NCBI RefSeq assembly: GCF_025145845.1
Contig: NZ_CP102253.1
Span: 2,480,001-2,544,000 of the forward strand
Length of the DNA stretch: 64,000 nt
DNA from: Alistipes shahii WAL 8301
GTDB lineage: Bacteria > Bacteroidota > Bacteroidia > Bacteroidales > Rikenellaceae
Direction of reading: 5' to 3'
Shown: piece by piece, positions 16,743 to 25,502 of the stretch
Layout: every line of letters starts with the position of its first letter
How positions within the stretch are numbered: position 1 is the first letter of the stretch
The notes under the pieces: generated by a model
The model's database searches: none
The model's input: only the letters and a program-made list of their open reading frames with translations
Told to the model about the DNA's origin: nothing
Program-made: the position numbers and the translations under genes

Positions 16743-18341
16743 TTACTTTTTAGCAGCGTTGTGTCGCTTTGCGGTCTGGATACATTCTCTTCGCGGGATG
16801 ATCACCGAGACGCCCCGGTGGGCGATCTCCTCGCGGATCACGGCCTTCATCTCCTCGCGGTTCTTGGGCAGGGGCACGACCGTGCGGATATGTGCGGGAT
16901 CGACGCCGATGCCGGCGCAGATCTGTTCCAGACGGCCCGTTCCGGCCGAATCCTGTCCGCCGGTCATGCCCGTCGTGAGGTTGTCCGAGATGATGACCGT
17001 GATGTCCGCGCGCTCGTTCACGGCGTCCAGCAGGCCCGTCATGCCCGAATGGGTGAAGGTCGAGTCGCCGATCACGGCCACCGAAGGGTGCTGGCCCGCG
17101 TCGGCCGCGCCTTTGGCCATGGTGATCGAGGCCCCCATGTCGACGCATGTGTCGATGGCGTGCAGCGGCGCCAGCCACCCCAGCGTGTAGCAGCCGATGT
17201 CGCTGAAAACCTTGCCCGCGGGGTATTCCTCGCGGATCACCTCCGTCAGGGCCGTGTACATGTCGCGGTGTCCGCATCCCTGGCAGAGCGCGGGCGGGCG
17301 GGGTACGACGATTCCGTTTGCGGCGTGCGTCCGGCGGGGCGCCATGCCGAGGGCCGCGCGCACGCTGTCGGGCGTCAGCTCCCCGGTGCGGGGCAGTTCG
17401 CCGGTCAGGCGTCCGCGGATCGCCACGGGATTGGGCAGCACGCCCCGGACGATCTCTTCCACGACGGGCTGGCCCTCTTCGAGGATCAGCAGCGTGCCGC
17501 ACTCGGCGGCGATACGGCGCACCAGCGTGCGGGGCAGCGGGTACTGCGCGATTTTCAGCACCGGGTGCGGACATCCGTCGGGGTAGTTCTCCATCAGGTA
17601 GTTGTGTGCGATGCCGCAGGCGACGATGCCCAGCCGTTTGTCCGGACCCTCCGTATAGGCGTTGAACGGGCTGGCGGCGGACTCCTCTTCCAGCCGGGCG
17701 TAATCCTCCAGCAGCGTCTGGTATCGCACGCGCGAGTTTCCCGGCATCAGCACCCACTGGCGGGGCTGTTCGGGATGGCTCAACGGGTTTTCGGCGCGCG
17801 CCTCGCCCGTCTCGACGACGGCCCGCGAATGGGCCATGCGGGTCGTCAGGCGCATCAGCACCGGAATCCGGAACCGTTCCGAGAGGTCGAAGGCGGCCTT
17901 CGCCATGTCGTATGCCTCCTGCTGGTCCGCAGGCTCGAAGGTCGGCACGAGGGCGAATTTCCCGTAGAAGCGCGAATCCTGTTCGTTCTGCGACGAGTGC
18001 ATCGAGGGGTCGTCGGCTGCCACGACCACCAGCCCGCCGTTGGCTCCGGTCATCGCCGAGTTGACGAAGGCGTCGGCTGCCACGTTCAGCCCCACGTGTT
18101 TCATGCAGACCAGCGCGCGCTTGCCGGCGAACGACATGCCGAGCGCCTCCTCCATGGCCGTCTTTTCGTTCGACGACCACGTGCGGTGCACGTTGCGCTG
18201 CGCAGCCAGGGGATGCTGCTGGATGTATTCCGTGATTTCGGTCGAGGGTGTGCCCGGATAGGCATAGACACCCGACAGTCCCGCGTGGAGCGCCCCCAGT
18301 GCGAGGGCTTCGTCTCCGAGTAAGAGTTCTCGTTTTGCCAT
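16743..18341 (-). CDS. iorA: Indolepyruvate:ferredoxin oxidoreductase alpha subunit
   Basis: 532 residues, TPP-dependent. The N-terminal pyrimidine-binding part includes YAYPGTPSTEITEYI. The C-terminal TPP domain has ALCQGCGHRDMY, SDIGCYTLG and GDSTFTHSGMTGLLDAV. The protein ends soon after IIPRRECIQ, so the two [4Fe-4S] ferredoxin modules found at the C-terminus of archaeal-type IorA are absent; electron transfer must use a separate ferredoxin. First gene of the operon, with a consensus promoter upstream. Confidence 0.93.
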   Translation of the reverse strand: MAKRELLLGDEALALGALHAGLSGVYAYPGTPSTEITEYIQQHPLAAQRNVHRTWSSNEKTAMEEALGMSFAGKRALVCMKHVGLNVAADAFVNSAMTGANGGLVVVAADDPSMHSSQNEQDSRFYGKFALVPTFEPADQQEAYDMAKAAFDLSERFRIPVLMRLTTRMAHSRAVVETGEARAENPLSHPEQPRQWVLMPGNSRVRYQTLLEDYARLEEESAASPFNAYTEGPDKRLGIVACGIAHNYLMENYPDGCPHPVLKIAQYPLPRTLVRRIAAECGTLLILEEGQPVVEEIVRGVLPNPVAIRGRLTGELPRTGELTPDSVRAALGMAPRRTHAANGIVVPRPPALCQGCGHRDMYTALTEVIREEYPAGKVFSDIGCYTLGWLAPLHAIDTCVDMGASITMAKGAADAGQHPSVAVIGDSTFTHSGMTGLLDAVNERADITVIISDNLTTGMTGGQDSAGTGRLEQICAGIGVDPAHIRTVVPLPKNREEMKAVIREEIAHRGVSVIIPRRECIQTAKRHNAAKK

Positions 18342-18367
18342 GAGCTTACGGTCTGGTTCACTTTTTA

Positions 18368-18397
18368 CAAATTTAGGAAAATTTAATTAAAATCCAA
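18368..18397 (-). promoter_or_regulatory. Promoter of the iorAB operon
   Basis: On the minus strand TTG (18397-18395), a 19-base spacer and TAAATTTG (18375-18368), a full Bacteroidetes promoter 27 bases before the iorA ATG. The rest of the 297-base gap to the divergent GntR gene shows no gene. Confidence 0.75.
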
Positions 18398-18589
18398 TAT
18401 TTGGCGATAATTTATCAGACATTCGGCTGGAATCGGAAAAAATATAGGTCTCGACCCGGTTTCTGGTTGAAAAATGTAAAATGCGCTCCGGGACGCCGTG
18501 CGGCCCGTATCCGGCCTTTCGGCTTTTCCCGGAGGCGGGGACTTTGCGGAGCGGAATCTGCGGGGCGTTCACGAAATCGCCGGAATTGT

Positions 18590-18619
18590 TTGGTTTGATT
18601 GGTTTTTTTGCGATCTTTG
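18590..18619 (+). promoter_or_regulatory. Promoter of the GntR regulator gene
   Basis: TTG at 18590-18592, a 19-base spacer, and GATCTTTG at 18612-18619, one mismatch from the -7 consensus. It lies in a TTTGGTTTGATTGGTTT repeat that could also bind the regulator; that part is inference. Confidence 0.55.
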
Positions 18620-18638
18620 TGCTGCAAAAGAATAACCC

Positions 18639-19343
18639 ATGAACAACTCGCCGAACATCAAACAGGTGGAAACCGTCCTGAAATACATCAAGAATGAGCT
18701 TTATTCCGGACGTTTGCAGCCGGGCGAACGCCTCCCGGCCGAGCGGCGGCTGGCCGACATGTTGGGCGTCGGCCGCGCCCATGTGCGTGCGGCGTTTCAG
18801 AAACTCGAATTTTACGGCATCGTCCAGACCTTTCCCCAGAGCGGCACGGTGGTCGCCCAGGAGAAGATGCAGGTGCTCGAACGCATGATCACCGACGCGC
18901 TTCAGATCAGACAGTACGACTTCGCGTCGCTGGTCTACGTGCGTGTGCTGCTCGAAATCGAGGCCATCAAGCTCTGCGCCCGCAACCGTACGGCGGAGGA
19001 TCTGGAGAACATCGAACGGGCGCTGGAGGAGTGCGAGGCGAAATTCTATACCGAGGAGCGTGTCTCGAAGGACTTCGCCTACCACCAGGCGCTGGCCCGC
19101 GGGGCGCACAATCCGGTGATCGCGTCGATGCTGCTGGTCATCACGCCCGACGTGCTGCGTTATTACCAGCGTTACCGTGTCTGCACGGTTCCGCAGGAGG
19201 AGGTCTATTTCGAGCATCGCGAACTGCTGCGCTGCGTCCGCGAGAAGGACGAGGAGGGGGCCGTCGCGATGCAGCGCCGCCACCTCAAGTCGTTGAGCGA
19301 ATTCGCTGCGGCCTTCAACGACGAGAACCATTTTCTCGAATAG
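18639..19343 (+). CDS. GntR/FadR-family transcriptional regulator (FCD domain)
   Basis: 234 residues. The N-terminal winged helix shows the family signature YSGRLQPGERLPAERRLADM at about residues 22-41. The C-terminal all-helical FCD ligand domain has LVYVRVLLEIEAIKLCARN and the metal-type histidines FAYHQALARGAHNPV and HRELLRCVREKD. FCD regulators usually respond to organic acids. It is divergent from the iorAB operon and is the natural candidate to control it, although that is inferred from position. Confidence 0.92.
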   Translation: MNNSPNIKQVETVLKYIKNELYSGRLQPGERLPAERRLADMLGVGRAHVRAAFQKLEFYGIVQTFPQSGTVVAQEKMQVLERMITDALQIRQYDFASLVYVRVLLEIEAIKLCARNRTAEDLENIERALEECEAKFYTEERVSKDFAYHQALARGAHNPVIASMLLVITPDVLRYYQRYRVCTVPQEEVYFEHRELLRCVREKDEEGAVAMQRRHLKSLSEFAAAFNDENHFLE

Positions 19344-19367
19344 CGCTCCTGCCGTCCCGAAACGACA

Positions 19368-19395
19368 AACGGCTGTCCCCGGAAGGACAGCCGTT
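19368..19395. terminator. Bidirectional hairpin between convergent genes
   Basis: AACGGCTGTCC (19368-19378) pairs perfectly with GGACAGCCGTT (19385-19395) around a 6-base loop, between the convergent GntR and MarR genes. T-runs are weak on both sides. Confidence 0.65.
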
Positions 19396-19418
19396 GCTGT
19401 GTTTGGTTGCGTCACGTG

Positions 19419-19772
19419 CTACCCGCAGAGCCAGTCGCGCAGGATTTCGGGTGTTTCCACCTCCCGGCAGCTGACCGAAGCGAGCAGTTCGCGTCCTTGT
19501 TGCGTGAGTGAGTAGTACATCTGGCGCCGGTCCTCGTTGCAGAGTTCGCGGGTCACCAGTCCTTTCTGTTCCACCGAGCGGAGCACTTTCGAGGTGTTCG
19601 ACGGCGTGAGTCCCAGCAGTTCTCCCAGCTCTCCCGGGCAGAGACGCCCGGTTTTCGAGAGGCTGCACAGCGTCATGCCCTCGTTCAGGCAGATGCCGTA
19701 GCGTTTTTCGAACGCGCTTTCGAACTGGTGCACGGCGCGCTGAAGGTCGCGGATCTTACAAAGTTTGTCCAT
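19419..19772 (-). CDS. MarR-family transcriptional regulator
   Basis: 117 residues with one winged helix-turn-helix: the recognition region LGELLGLTPSNTSKVLRSVE and the wing LVTRELCNEDRRQMYYSLTQ. Short for a MarR protein but complete. Its start overlaps the ferredoxin gene by 17 bases, making it the third gene of a thioredoxin-ferredoxin-MarR operon. Redox-responsive autoregulation is plausible, and cysteines occur in the protein (for example Cys5, and near the C-terminus CREVE and WLCG), but this is inference. Confidence 0.85.
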   Translation of the reverse strand: MDKLCKIRDLQRAVHQFESAFEKRYGICLNEGMTLCSLSKTGRLCPGELGELLGLTPSNTSKVLRSVEQKGLVTRELCNEDRRQMYYSLTQQGRELLASVSCREVETPEILRDWLCG

Positions 19773-19959
19773 GTTCCTTCGCTTTATATACCGCCTGCAT
19801 GCCGCAGCGTTTCACGCATTTGCCGCATTCGATGCATTTTCCGGGGTCGATCCGCGGAAGGGAGTTCCCCTCCTGCGAGATCGCGCCCGCGGGGCAGATC
19901 GGGATCAGCGGACAGCGGTGGTTCTGCGGGCATAGCAGGGCGTCGACCGTCAGCGCCAT
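19756..19959 (-). CDS. Small 4Fe-4S ferredoxin-type protein
   Basis: 67 residues. The C-terminal half has a canonical cluster motif, Cys42-x2-Cys45-x2-Cys48-x3-Cys52 (KCIECGKCVKRC). The N-terminal half has Cys10, Cys16 and Cys22 (CPQNHRCPLIPICPAGAI) in a less regular pattern that may bind a second cluster with Cys52-type partners. The ATG shares a base with the thioredoxin stop, and the 3' end overlaps the MarR start. Likely an electron carrier or cluster-bearing regulator partner. Confidence 0.88.
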   Translation of the reverse strand: MALTVDALLCPQNHRCPLIPICPAGAISQEGNSLPRIDPGKCIECGKCVKRCGMQAVYKAKEHGQTL

Positions 19960-20408
19960 TATTTACCCAGCATCACTTTGTCGATGGCCTCCTTGAGCGA
20001 AGCCTTGGGCAGGGCGCCCTGGGCCATCTGGGGTTTGCCTTCCATCGGGATGAACAGCAGCGTGGGGATCGAGCGGATGCCGAACGCCGCGGCAAGCTCC
20101 TGCTCCTCCTCGGTGTTGATCTTGTAGATGTAGATCCGGTCCCCGTATTCGGCGGCCAGTTCTTCGAGCACCGGTGCGAGGGCCTTGCAGGGACCGCACC
20201 ACGAGGCGTAGAAGTCGATCAGGGCGGGTTTGTCACCGAGGTATTTCCACTCCTCGGGATTTTTTTCATAGTCGGCGACCTTCTTCAGAAAGTCGGCTTT
20301 GGTCAATGCGATCGTTTTCATATTCTTTGCGTTTTTGTTGTTTGTCTGTGCCTGGCTTCCGGCGGCGAAGGCCAGCAGCGCGAAAGCGGTTATGAGCAGT
20401 TTTTTCAT
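19959..20408 (-). CDS. Exported thioredoxin
   Basis: 149 residues: signal peptide MKKLLITAFALLAFAAGSQA, then a thioredoxin fold with the active site W70-C71-G-P-C74 and cis-Pro segment IRSIPTLLF. It should act in the periplasm as a thiol reductant. A strong promoter precedes it, and it is first of three overlapping genes with a ferredoxin and a MarR regulator. Confidence 0.92.
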   Translation of the reverse strand: MKKLLITAFALLAFAAGSQAQTNNKNAKNMKTIALTKADFLKKVADYEKNPEEWKYLGDKPALIDFYASWCGPCKALAPVLEELAAEYGDRIYIYKINTEEEQELAAAFGIRSIPTLLFIPMEGKPQMAQGALPKASLKEAIDKVMLGK

Positions 20409-20441
20409 CTTGTTTTTTATTGTTCTCTATCAATAACGATG

Positions 20442-20472
20442 CAAAGATAGAATTTATTTTCCGATAAAACAA
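20442..20472 (-). promoter_or_regulatory. Promoter of the thioredoxin operon
   Basis: On the minus strand TTG (20472-20470), a 20-base spacer and TATCTTTG (20449-20442), 34 bases before the ATG. Confidence 0.75.
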
Positions 20473-20499
20473 ATTTCCAATGGAAAATATTGTGATCTA

Positions 20500-21100
20500 A
20501 TGATTCACTGATTTGAAAACGGCGGGTTTCGCCCGCGGGAATTTTATGTACTTTTGATGTCAACCGACACACGCAGCGCGAGCAGAGACCGCTTGCGGGC
20601 TATGCCGTGCCAGAAGGAGGAAAACGAGCGTAGCGAAGTTAAAAGCGCCAGAACCATCCGCATGTCGTTCTTTGCGGGAGTCTTCTCCGTCCCGTGCTGA
20701 GCGGGCGCAGTAAGATCAGGCCTTTACGGCGCAAAAACACGCGCCGTAAAGGCTGTGGCGGCTCGGCAAACAGCACGCTGTCTGCCCTCGCCTGCGGACG
20801 CCTTTGCCAGCCTCCCGCTCCGGGCACGCAGGCTGTCGGTTGTTCTTGTTCCGCTCCAAGCGATAATGCGCCTGTTTTATGAATGTTCGCGCAGCCCCCT
20901 AAAACCCGCCTCTTAGGCGAGCGAACGTTAGACGGAGCGAAGTAGGCGAAGGCATCTGTCAGAGAGTTTTTGGTACTTTTTGCGGTCAAAAAGTACATAA
21001 GCTTCCGCGGGCGGAGACCGCGGTTAACCGCCGACCAAAAAGCGGCAAAGAACAGCAGGCGAAGCGTGCGAAATGTTTTGATGGCGAAGGAATGCGAACT
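20500..21100. repeat. Palindrome-rich intergenic repeat-like region
   Basis: This 700-base gap carries no credible gene. It holds a perfect 12-bp inverted repeat CCTTTACGGCGC (20721-20732) with GCGCCGTAAAGG (20741-20752), and a 10-bp one GTACTTTTTG (20973-20982) with CAAAAAGTAC (20987-20996). A 174-codon open frame on the minus strand (20639-21163) has unlikely composition and overlaps the TolC gene end. I believe similar sequences recur between genes in Bacteroidales genomes, but cannot confirm it from this window alone. Confidence 0.5.
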
Positions 21101-21108
21101 CTCGCGGA

Positions 21109-22452
21109 TTATTCCAGGTAGACCATCACGTTGCCGCTGATCTGCTGCAACGAGATTTCGCACAGTTTGGTGTTGTACTGCGCCGTGAGGATGCGCTCCT
21201 CGGCGTCCAGCAGGCTCTTCTGCGCCTCGCGCATCTCGATGCCCGGCAGGTCGCCCAGCAGGTAGCGTTCCATGGCGATTTCGTAATTCTCCTTGGCGGC
21301 GATCAGGTTCTCCTCCTCGAGCAGGATCACTTCGAGGTTGTTGCGGTAAGCCTGCCAGAAATTCGACAGGTCGGCGCGCAGCGACTGTTCCAGCCGTTGC
21401 TGCGTCAGCTGCGCGTTCTCGACGCCGATGCGGGCGTTGCGCTGTTCGCGGCGGCGGTTGCCGTCGAAGATCGTGAAGCCCACCTTCACCCCGGCGTTCA
21501 GCCCGAGCGTTCCCCGCGAAAGGTTCCCTCCCGTGCCGTAGCGGTTGTAGGTGTATCCGTAGCCCGTCGTGAGGTTCACATAGGGATAGTTCCGGGCCAG
21601 AACGGTCTTCAGGTCCAGTTCGGCCAGCGAACTGTCGTGCTCGGCCATCAGCAGCGAGGCGTTCGCCGAAAGGGTTTTGGCCAGCAGGTCGTTCCAGTCG
21701 AGCGTGGCGTTGACCCGGATCACCGAGTCGGGGATGCTGAACCTCTCGTCGAGGTTCTCGTTGGCCAGCAGTTCGTTGATGCGGATGCGCGAGGCGGTCA
21801 CCAGTTCGTGCTGGGACATGTATTTCGAACTGTCGGCGTTGAAGTCGACGCGGGCTTGCAGCAGGTCGAGGCGCGAGAAGTTGCCCACCTGGACGCGCGC
21901 TTCAGTGATGCGCAGCCGCTCGCGCGAAAGCGAGACCGCATAGCGGAAGTTCTCCAGGCGCAGCGTCTGCTGGATGTAGTTGTAATATTCGGCCGTGAGG
22001 CTGGCCATGAAGTCCTCGATGGTGATGCGCGTCTTCAGCGCGCCCATCTGCTGCATCTCCTTCAGGCGTTTGTAGTTGGTGCGGATGCGCAGTCCGTCGA
22101 ACAGCGTCCAGTTCACCGCCAGCCCGACGTTGGCCGTCTGGTCGTAGACGCCGGTCTCGGTCGTGGCGTCCCCGTTGCGCGGGGTGACGGTGCGGTCGTT
22201 GTCCAGCGTGCCCGTGTACCCGGCCGAGAGGTCGACCGTGGGGAGCATCCCGGCGTTTCCCGCCGTGGCGTTGTTGTCGCTGACGCGCTCCTCGTTGCGC
22301 ACGATGCGCACGTCGTAATTCTGTTCAAGCCCGATCTCCAGACATTTGCGCAGGGTCAGCGGAGCGGACGCCTCCCGAGCCGGCGGCGCCTCCTGCGCTC
22401 CGGCGGCGCTGCCGATTCCCAGCAGCAGGGCCGCTAAAAATGCTATTTTCAT
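21109..22452 (-). CDS. TolC-family outer-membrane efflux protein
   Basis: 447 residues. The ATG at 22452 opens a signal peptide MKIAFLAALLLGIGSAAGA. Two repeats of TolC-type beta plus long helices follow, for example LTLRKCLEIGLEQNYDVRI near the N-terminus and VKVGFTIFDGNRRREQRNAR in the second half. Third gene of the RND efflux operon; the start overlaps the permease stop by 4 bases. Confidence 0.92.
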   Translation of the reverse strand: MKIAFLAALLLGIGSAAGAQEAPPAREASAPLTLRKCLEIGLEQNYDVRIVRNEERVSDNNATAGNAGMLPTVDLSAGYTGTLDNDRTVTPRNGDATTETGVYDQTANVGLAVNWTLFDGLRIRTNYKRLKEMQQMGALKTRITIEDFMASLTAEYYNYIQQTLRLENFRYAVSLSRERLRITEARVQVGNFSRLDLLQARVDFNADSSKYMSQHELVTASRIRINELLANENLDERFSIPDSVIRVNATLDWNDLLAKTLSANASLLMAEHDSSLAELDLKTVLARNYPYVNLTTGYGYTYNRYGTGGNLSRGTLGLNAGVKVGFTIFDGNRRREQRNARIGVENAQLTQQRLEQSLRADLSNFWQAYRNNLEVILLEEENLIAAKENYEIAMERYLLGDLPGIEMREAQKSLLDAEERILTAQYNTKLCEISLQQISGNVMVYLE

Positions 22453-25400
22453 GCGTCGTTGTGTTTCGATTTCTTGATTCGGTTCGTCGATACGTAGCTG
22501 TAAATGGCCGGAACGATGTAGAGCGTCAGCAGCGTCGAGACCACCATGCCGCCCACCACGGCGATACCCATGGCGATACGTCCGTTGGCGCCTTCCCCCG
22601 TGGCGACGGTCAGCGGCAGCAGGCCCAGGATGGTCGAGGCCGAGGTCATCAGGATCGGGCGCAGGCGTTGCAGCGAGGCCTCCTCGATGGCTCGCATCTT
22701 GTCCAGCCCGGCCTCCTGTTTCTGGTTGGCGAACTCGACGATCAGAATGCCGTTCTTGGCCACCAGTCCGATCAGCATGATGATGCCGATCTGGCTGAAG
22801 ATGTTCATCGTCTGGTCCGCGCCCCACATGAAGACCAGCGCGCCGGCGATGGCCAGCGGCACGGTGAGCATGATCACCAGCGGGTCCTTGAAGCTCTCGA
22901 ACTGCGCGGCGAGGATCAGGTAGATCAGCATGACGGCCAGGATGAAGGCGAACATCAGGCTCGACGAGCTTTCGCGGAACTCCTTCGAGTCGCCGGCCAG
23001 CGCCGTGCGGAAGTCGTCGCCGAGCGTCTCGTCGGCGATGCGGTCCATTTCGTCGAGTCCCTGCCCGATGGTCTTGCCCTTGGCCAGTCCGGCCGACACG
23101 GTGGCCGACAGGAAGCGGTTGTAGTGGTAGAGCTGCGGCGGCGCGACGTTCTCCGCGAGCGAAATGAGGTTGTCCATCTGGATCATCTCGCCCTTGTCGC
23201 TGCGCACGTAGATCGAACGCAGGTCGGCGGGCTTGTTGCGCTGCTGGCGGTTGATTTCGGCCAGGATTTCGTATTGCTTGCCGTTCATGTAGAAGTAGCC
23301 GAGACGCTGGCCGCTCAATCCGTACTGGAGCGTCTGGGCGATGTTGCGCGTCGAGACGCCCAGCAGGTTGGCCTTGTCGCGGTTGACCTCGATGCGCACC
23401 TCGGGCTTGCTGAACTTCAGGTCCACGTCGGCCATCTGGAACACGGGGCTTTCGTAAACCTTGCGCATGAATTCGGGCAGCACCTCCTGCAACCGTTCGA
23501 GGCTGGTGGCCTGGAGCACGTACTGCACGGGCATGCGCCCGCGGCGTCCGCCGAAGGTGCTCTGCTGCTGCACGAAGGCGCGGGCCTTGGTCTTCGAGCG
23601 CACGGCGGCCGAGATCTGCTCGGCGATCTCCATCTGCGAGCGTTTGCGGGTAGCGATGTCCGTCAGGGCGATGCGGACGTTGCCCGAGCCGCTCGACACG
23701 CGGGCTGTCACCGACGAGGCTTCCGGCACGAGCGAGTCGACCAGGCGGTTGATGTCCTCGGTGTAGTCGCGGATGTATTCGTAGGTGGCGCCCTCCGAGC
23801 CGCGCGTGTTGATCGAAATCTGCGAACGGTCCTCCAGCGGGGCCATCTCGGCCGGGATGGCGCTCCACAGCCAGCCGATGAGTCCCATCGTCAGCAGGAC
23901 CAGCGGCAGGGCCAGCCACCGGCGGCGCAGGAACGAGGCCAGCGTGCGGCTGTAAAAGTCGTTGAGCCAGACAAAGAACGGTTCGGTCTTGCTGTAAAAC
24001 CAGCTCTTCTTCTCCTGCCGCACGAGCAGCTTGGTCGCGAGCATCGGGGTGATCGTCAGCGCGGCGAAGGTCGAGATGACCACCGCGCCCGAGATCACCA
24101 TGCTGAATTCGCGGAACAGGCGGCCCGTCATGCCCTCCATGAAGACGATCGGGAAGAAGACGGCGATCAGCGTGATCGAGGTCGAAATTACGGCGAAGAA
24201 GATCTCCTTGGCCCCTTCGATGCCGGCGTCGAAGGGCGTCATGCCCCGTTCGATGCGGATGTAGATGTTTTCGGTCATCACGATGGCGTCGTCGACGACC
24301 AGTCCCACCGAGAGCACCACGGCCAGCATCGACAGCACGTTGATCGAGAATCCCGCGGCATACATCACGAAGAACGTGCCGATCAGCGACACGGGGATCA
24401 CGATGCAGGGGATCAGCGTCACGCGCCAGTTGCGCAGGAAGAGGAAGATGATGATGATGACCAGGATGAAAGCCTCGTAGACGGTGGTCCTCACCTCGTC
24501 GATCGAGGCGCGGATGAAGCGCGTGTTGTCGAATCCGTAGGAGGTGACCACGTCGTCCGGGAGGTCCTTCTTCATGCTCTCCATGCGTGCGTACACGGCA
24601 TCGGCGATCTCGATGTGGTTGGCGCCCGGCTGGGGGATCACGACGACGCCCACCATCGGAATGCCGTTCATTTTCATGTAGCTGCGCGTGTCCTGCGGAC
24701 CCAGTTCGGCGCGTCCCACGTCGCTCATGCGGATGATGCGGTCGGCGTCTTCGCGCACCACCAGGTCGTTGAACTCCCGCGTGGTGTGCATCAGTCCCAT
24801 CGTGCGGATCGTCAGCTCCGTGGTGTTGCCCTCGATGCTGCCCGAAGGCAGTTCGACGTTCTCGCGGTCGAGGGCCGTCTTGATGTCGGTCGGGGTGATG
24901 CCGTAGCCGGCCATCTTCGCGGGGTCGAGCCACAGGCGCATCGAGTAGCGTTTTTCGCCCCAGATCTGCACGCCGCTCACGTCGCTGATGGTCTGCAACT
25001 GCTCCTTGACCGTCAGGTCGGCGATCTCGCTCAATTCGAGCAGCGACCGCTTGTCGCTCTGGATCGTGACCATCAGAATCGGCGAGGCGTCGGCGTCGGC
25101 CTTGGTCACGGTCGGGGGGTCGCAGTCGCGCGGCAGGTAGCGCTGGGCGCGCGAAACCTTGTCGCGAACGTCGTTGGCGGCGGTTTCAAGGTCCACCGAG
25201 AGTTCGAACTCGACGGTGATGCGGCTCTGGCCCTGGCTGCTGACGCTCGACAGCGAGCGGATGCCCGGGATGCCGTTGATGTTCTGTTCGAGCGGCTCGG
25301 TGATCTGGTTTTCGATCACGTCGGCGTTGGCGCCCGGGTAGGAGCACGAGACCGAGATGATCGGGTTGTCGACGCTCGGGAATTCGCGCACGCCGAGGTA

Positions 25401-25490
25401 ACTGTATCCGATCAGACCGAATAGCAGGATGATGATCGTCAGCACCGACGCCAGGACGGGCCTCCGGATGCTCAGTTCGGAAATGTTCAT
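22449..25490 (-). CDS. RND-family efflux permease (AcrB/MexB type)
   Basis: 1013 residues, normal length for an HAE1 proton-driven drug pump. Twelve membrane helices and two large periplasmic loops. Recognisable motifs: RRPVLASVLTIIILLFGL in helix 1, GLVVDDAIVMTENIYIRIE in helix 4 with the proton-relay Asp pair, and LVAKNGILIVEFANQ in helix 10. Works with the adaptor upstream and TolC downstream. Substrates not determined. Confidence 0.95.
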   Translation of the reverse strand: MNISELSIRRPVLASVLTIIILLFGLIGYSYLGVREFPSVDNPIISVSCSYPGANADVIENQITEPLEQNINGIPGIRSLSSVSSQGQSRITVEFELSVDLETAANDVRDKVSRAQRYLPRDCDPPTVTKADADASPILMVTIQSDKRSLLELSEIADLTVKEQLQTISDVSGVQIWGEKRYSMRLWLDPAKMAGYGITPTDIKTALDRENVELPSGSIEGNTTELTIRTMGLMHTTREFNDLVVREDADRIIRMSDVGRAELGPQDTRSYMKMNGIPMVGVVVIPQPGANHIEIADAVYARMESMKKDLPDDVVTSYGFDNTRFIRASIDEVRTTVYEAFILVIIIIFLFLRNWRVTLIPCIVIPVSLIGTFFVMYAAGFSINVLSMLAVVLSVGLVVDDAIVMTENIYIRIERGMTPFDAGIEGAKEIFFAVISTSITLIAVFFPIVFMEGMTGRLFREFSMVISGAVVISTFAALTITPMLATKLLVRQEKKSWFYSKTEPFFVWLNDFYSRTLASFLRRRWLALPLVLLTMGLIGWLWSAIPAEMAPLEDRSQISINTRGSEGATYEYIRDYTEDINRLVDSLVPEASSVTARVSSGSGNVRIALTDIATRKRSQMEIAEQISAAVRSKTKARAFVQQQSTFGGRRGRMPVQYVLQATSLERLQEVLPEFMRKVYESPVFQMADVDLKFSKPEVRIEVNRDKANLLGVSTRNIAQTLQYGLSGQRLGYFYMNGKQYEILAEINRQQRNKPADLRSIYVRSDKGEMIQMDNLISLAENVAPPQLYHYNRFLSATVSAGLAKGKTIGQGLDEMDRIADETLGDDFRTALAGDSKEFRESSSSLMFAFILAVMLIYLILAAQFESFKDPLVIMLTVPLAIAGALVFMWGADQTMNIFSQIGIIMLIGLVAKNGILIVEFANQKQEAGLDKMRAIEEASLQRLRPILMTSASTILGLLPLTVATGEGANGRIAMGIAVVGGMVVSTLLTLYIVPAIYSYVSTNRIKKSKHNDA

Positions 25491-25502
25491 GCGGCGGAGG
25501 GT

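Noticed and set aside
20639..21163. 174-codon open frame on the minus strand
   Set aside because: It overlaps the end of the TolC gene, has no recognisable domain, and lies in palindrome-rich repeat sequence; treated as non-coding.
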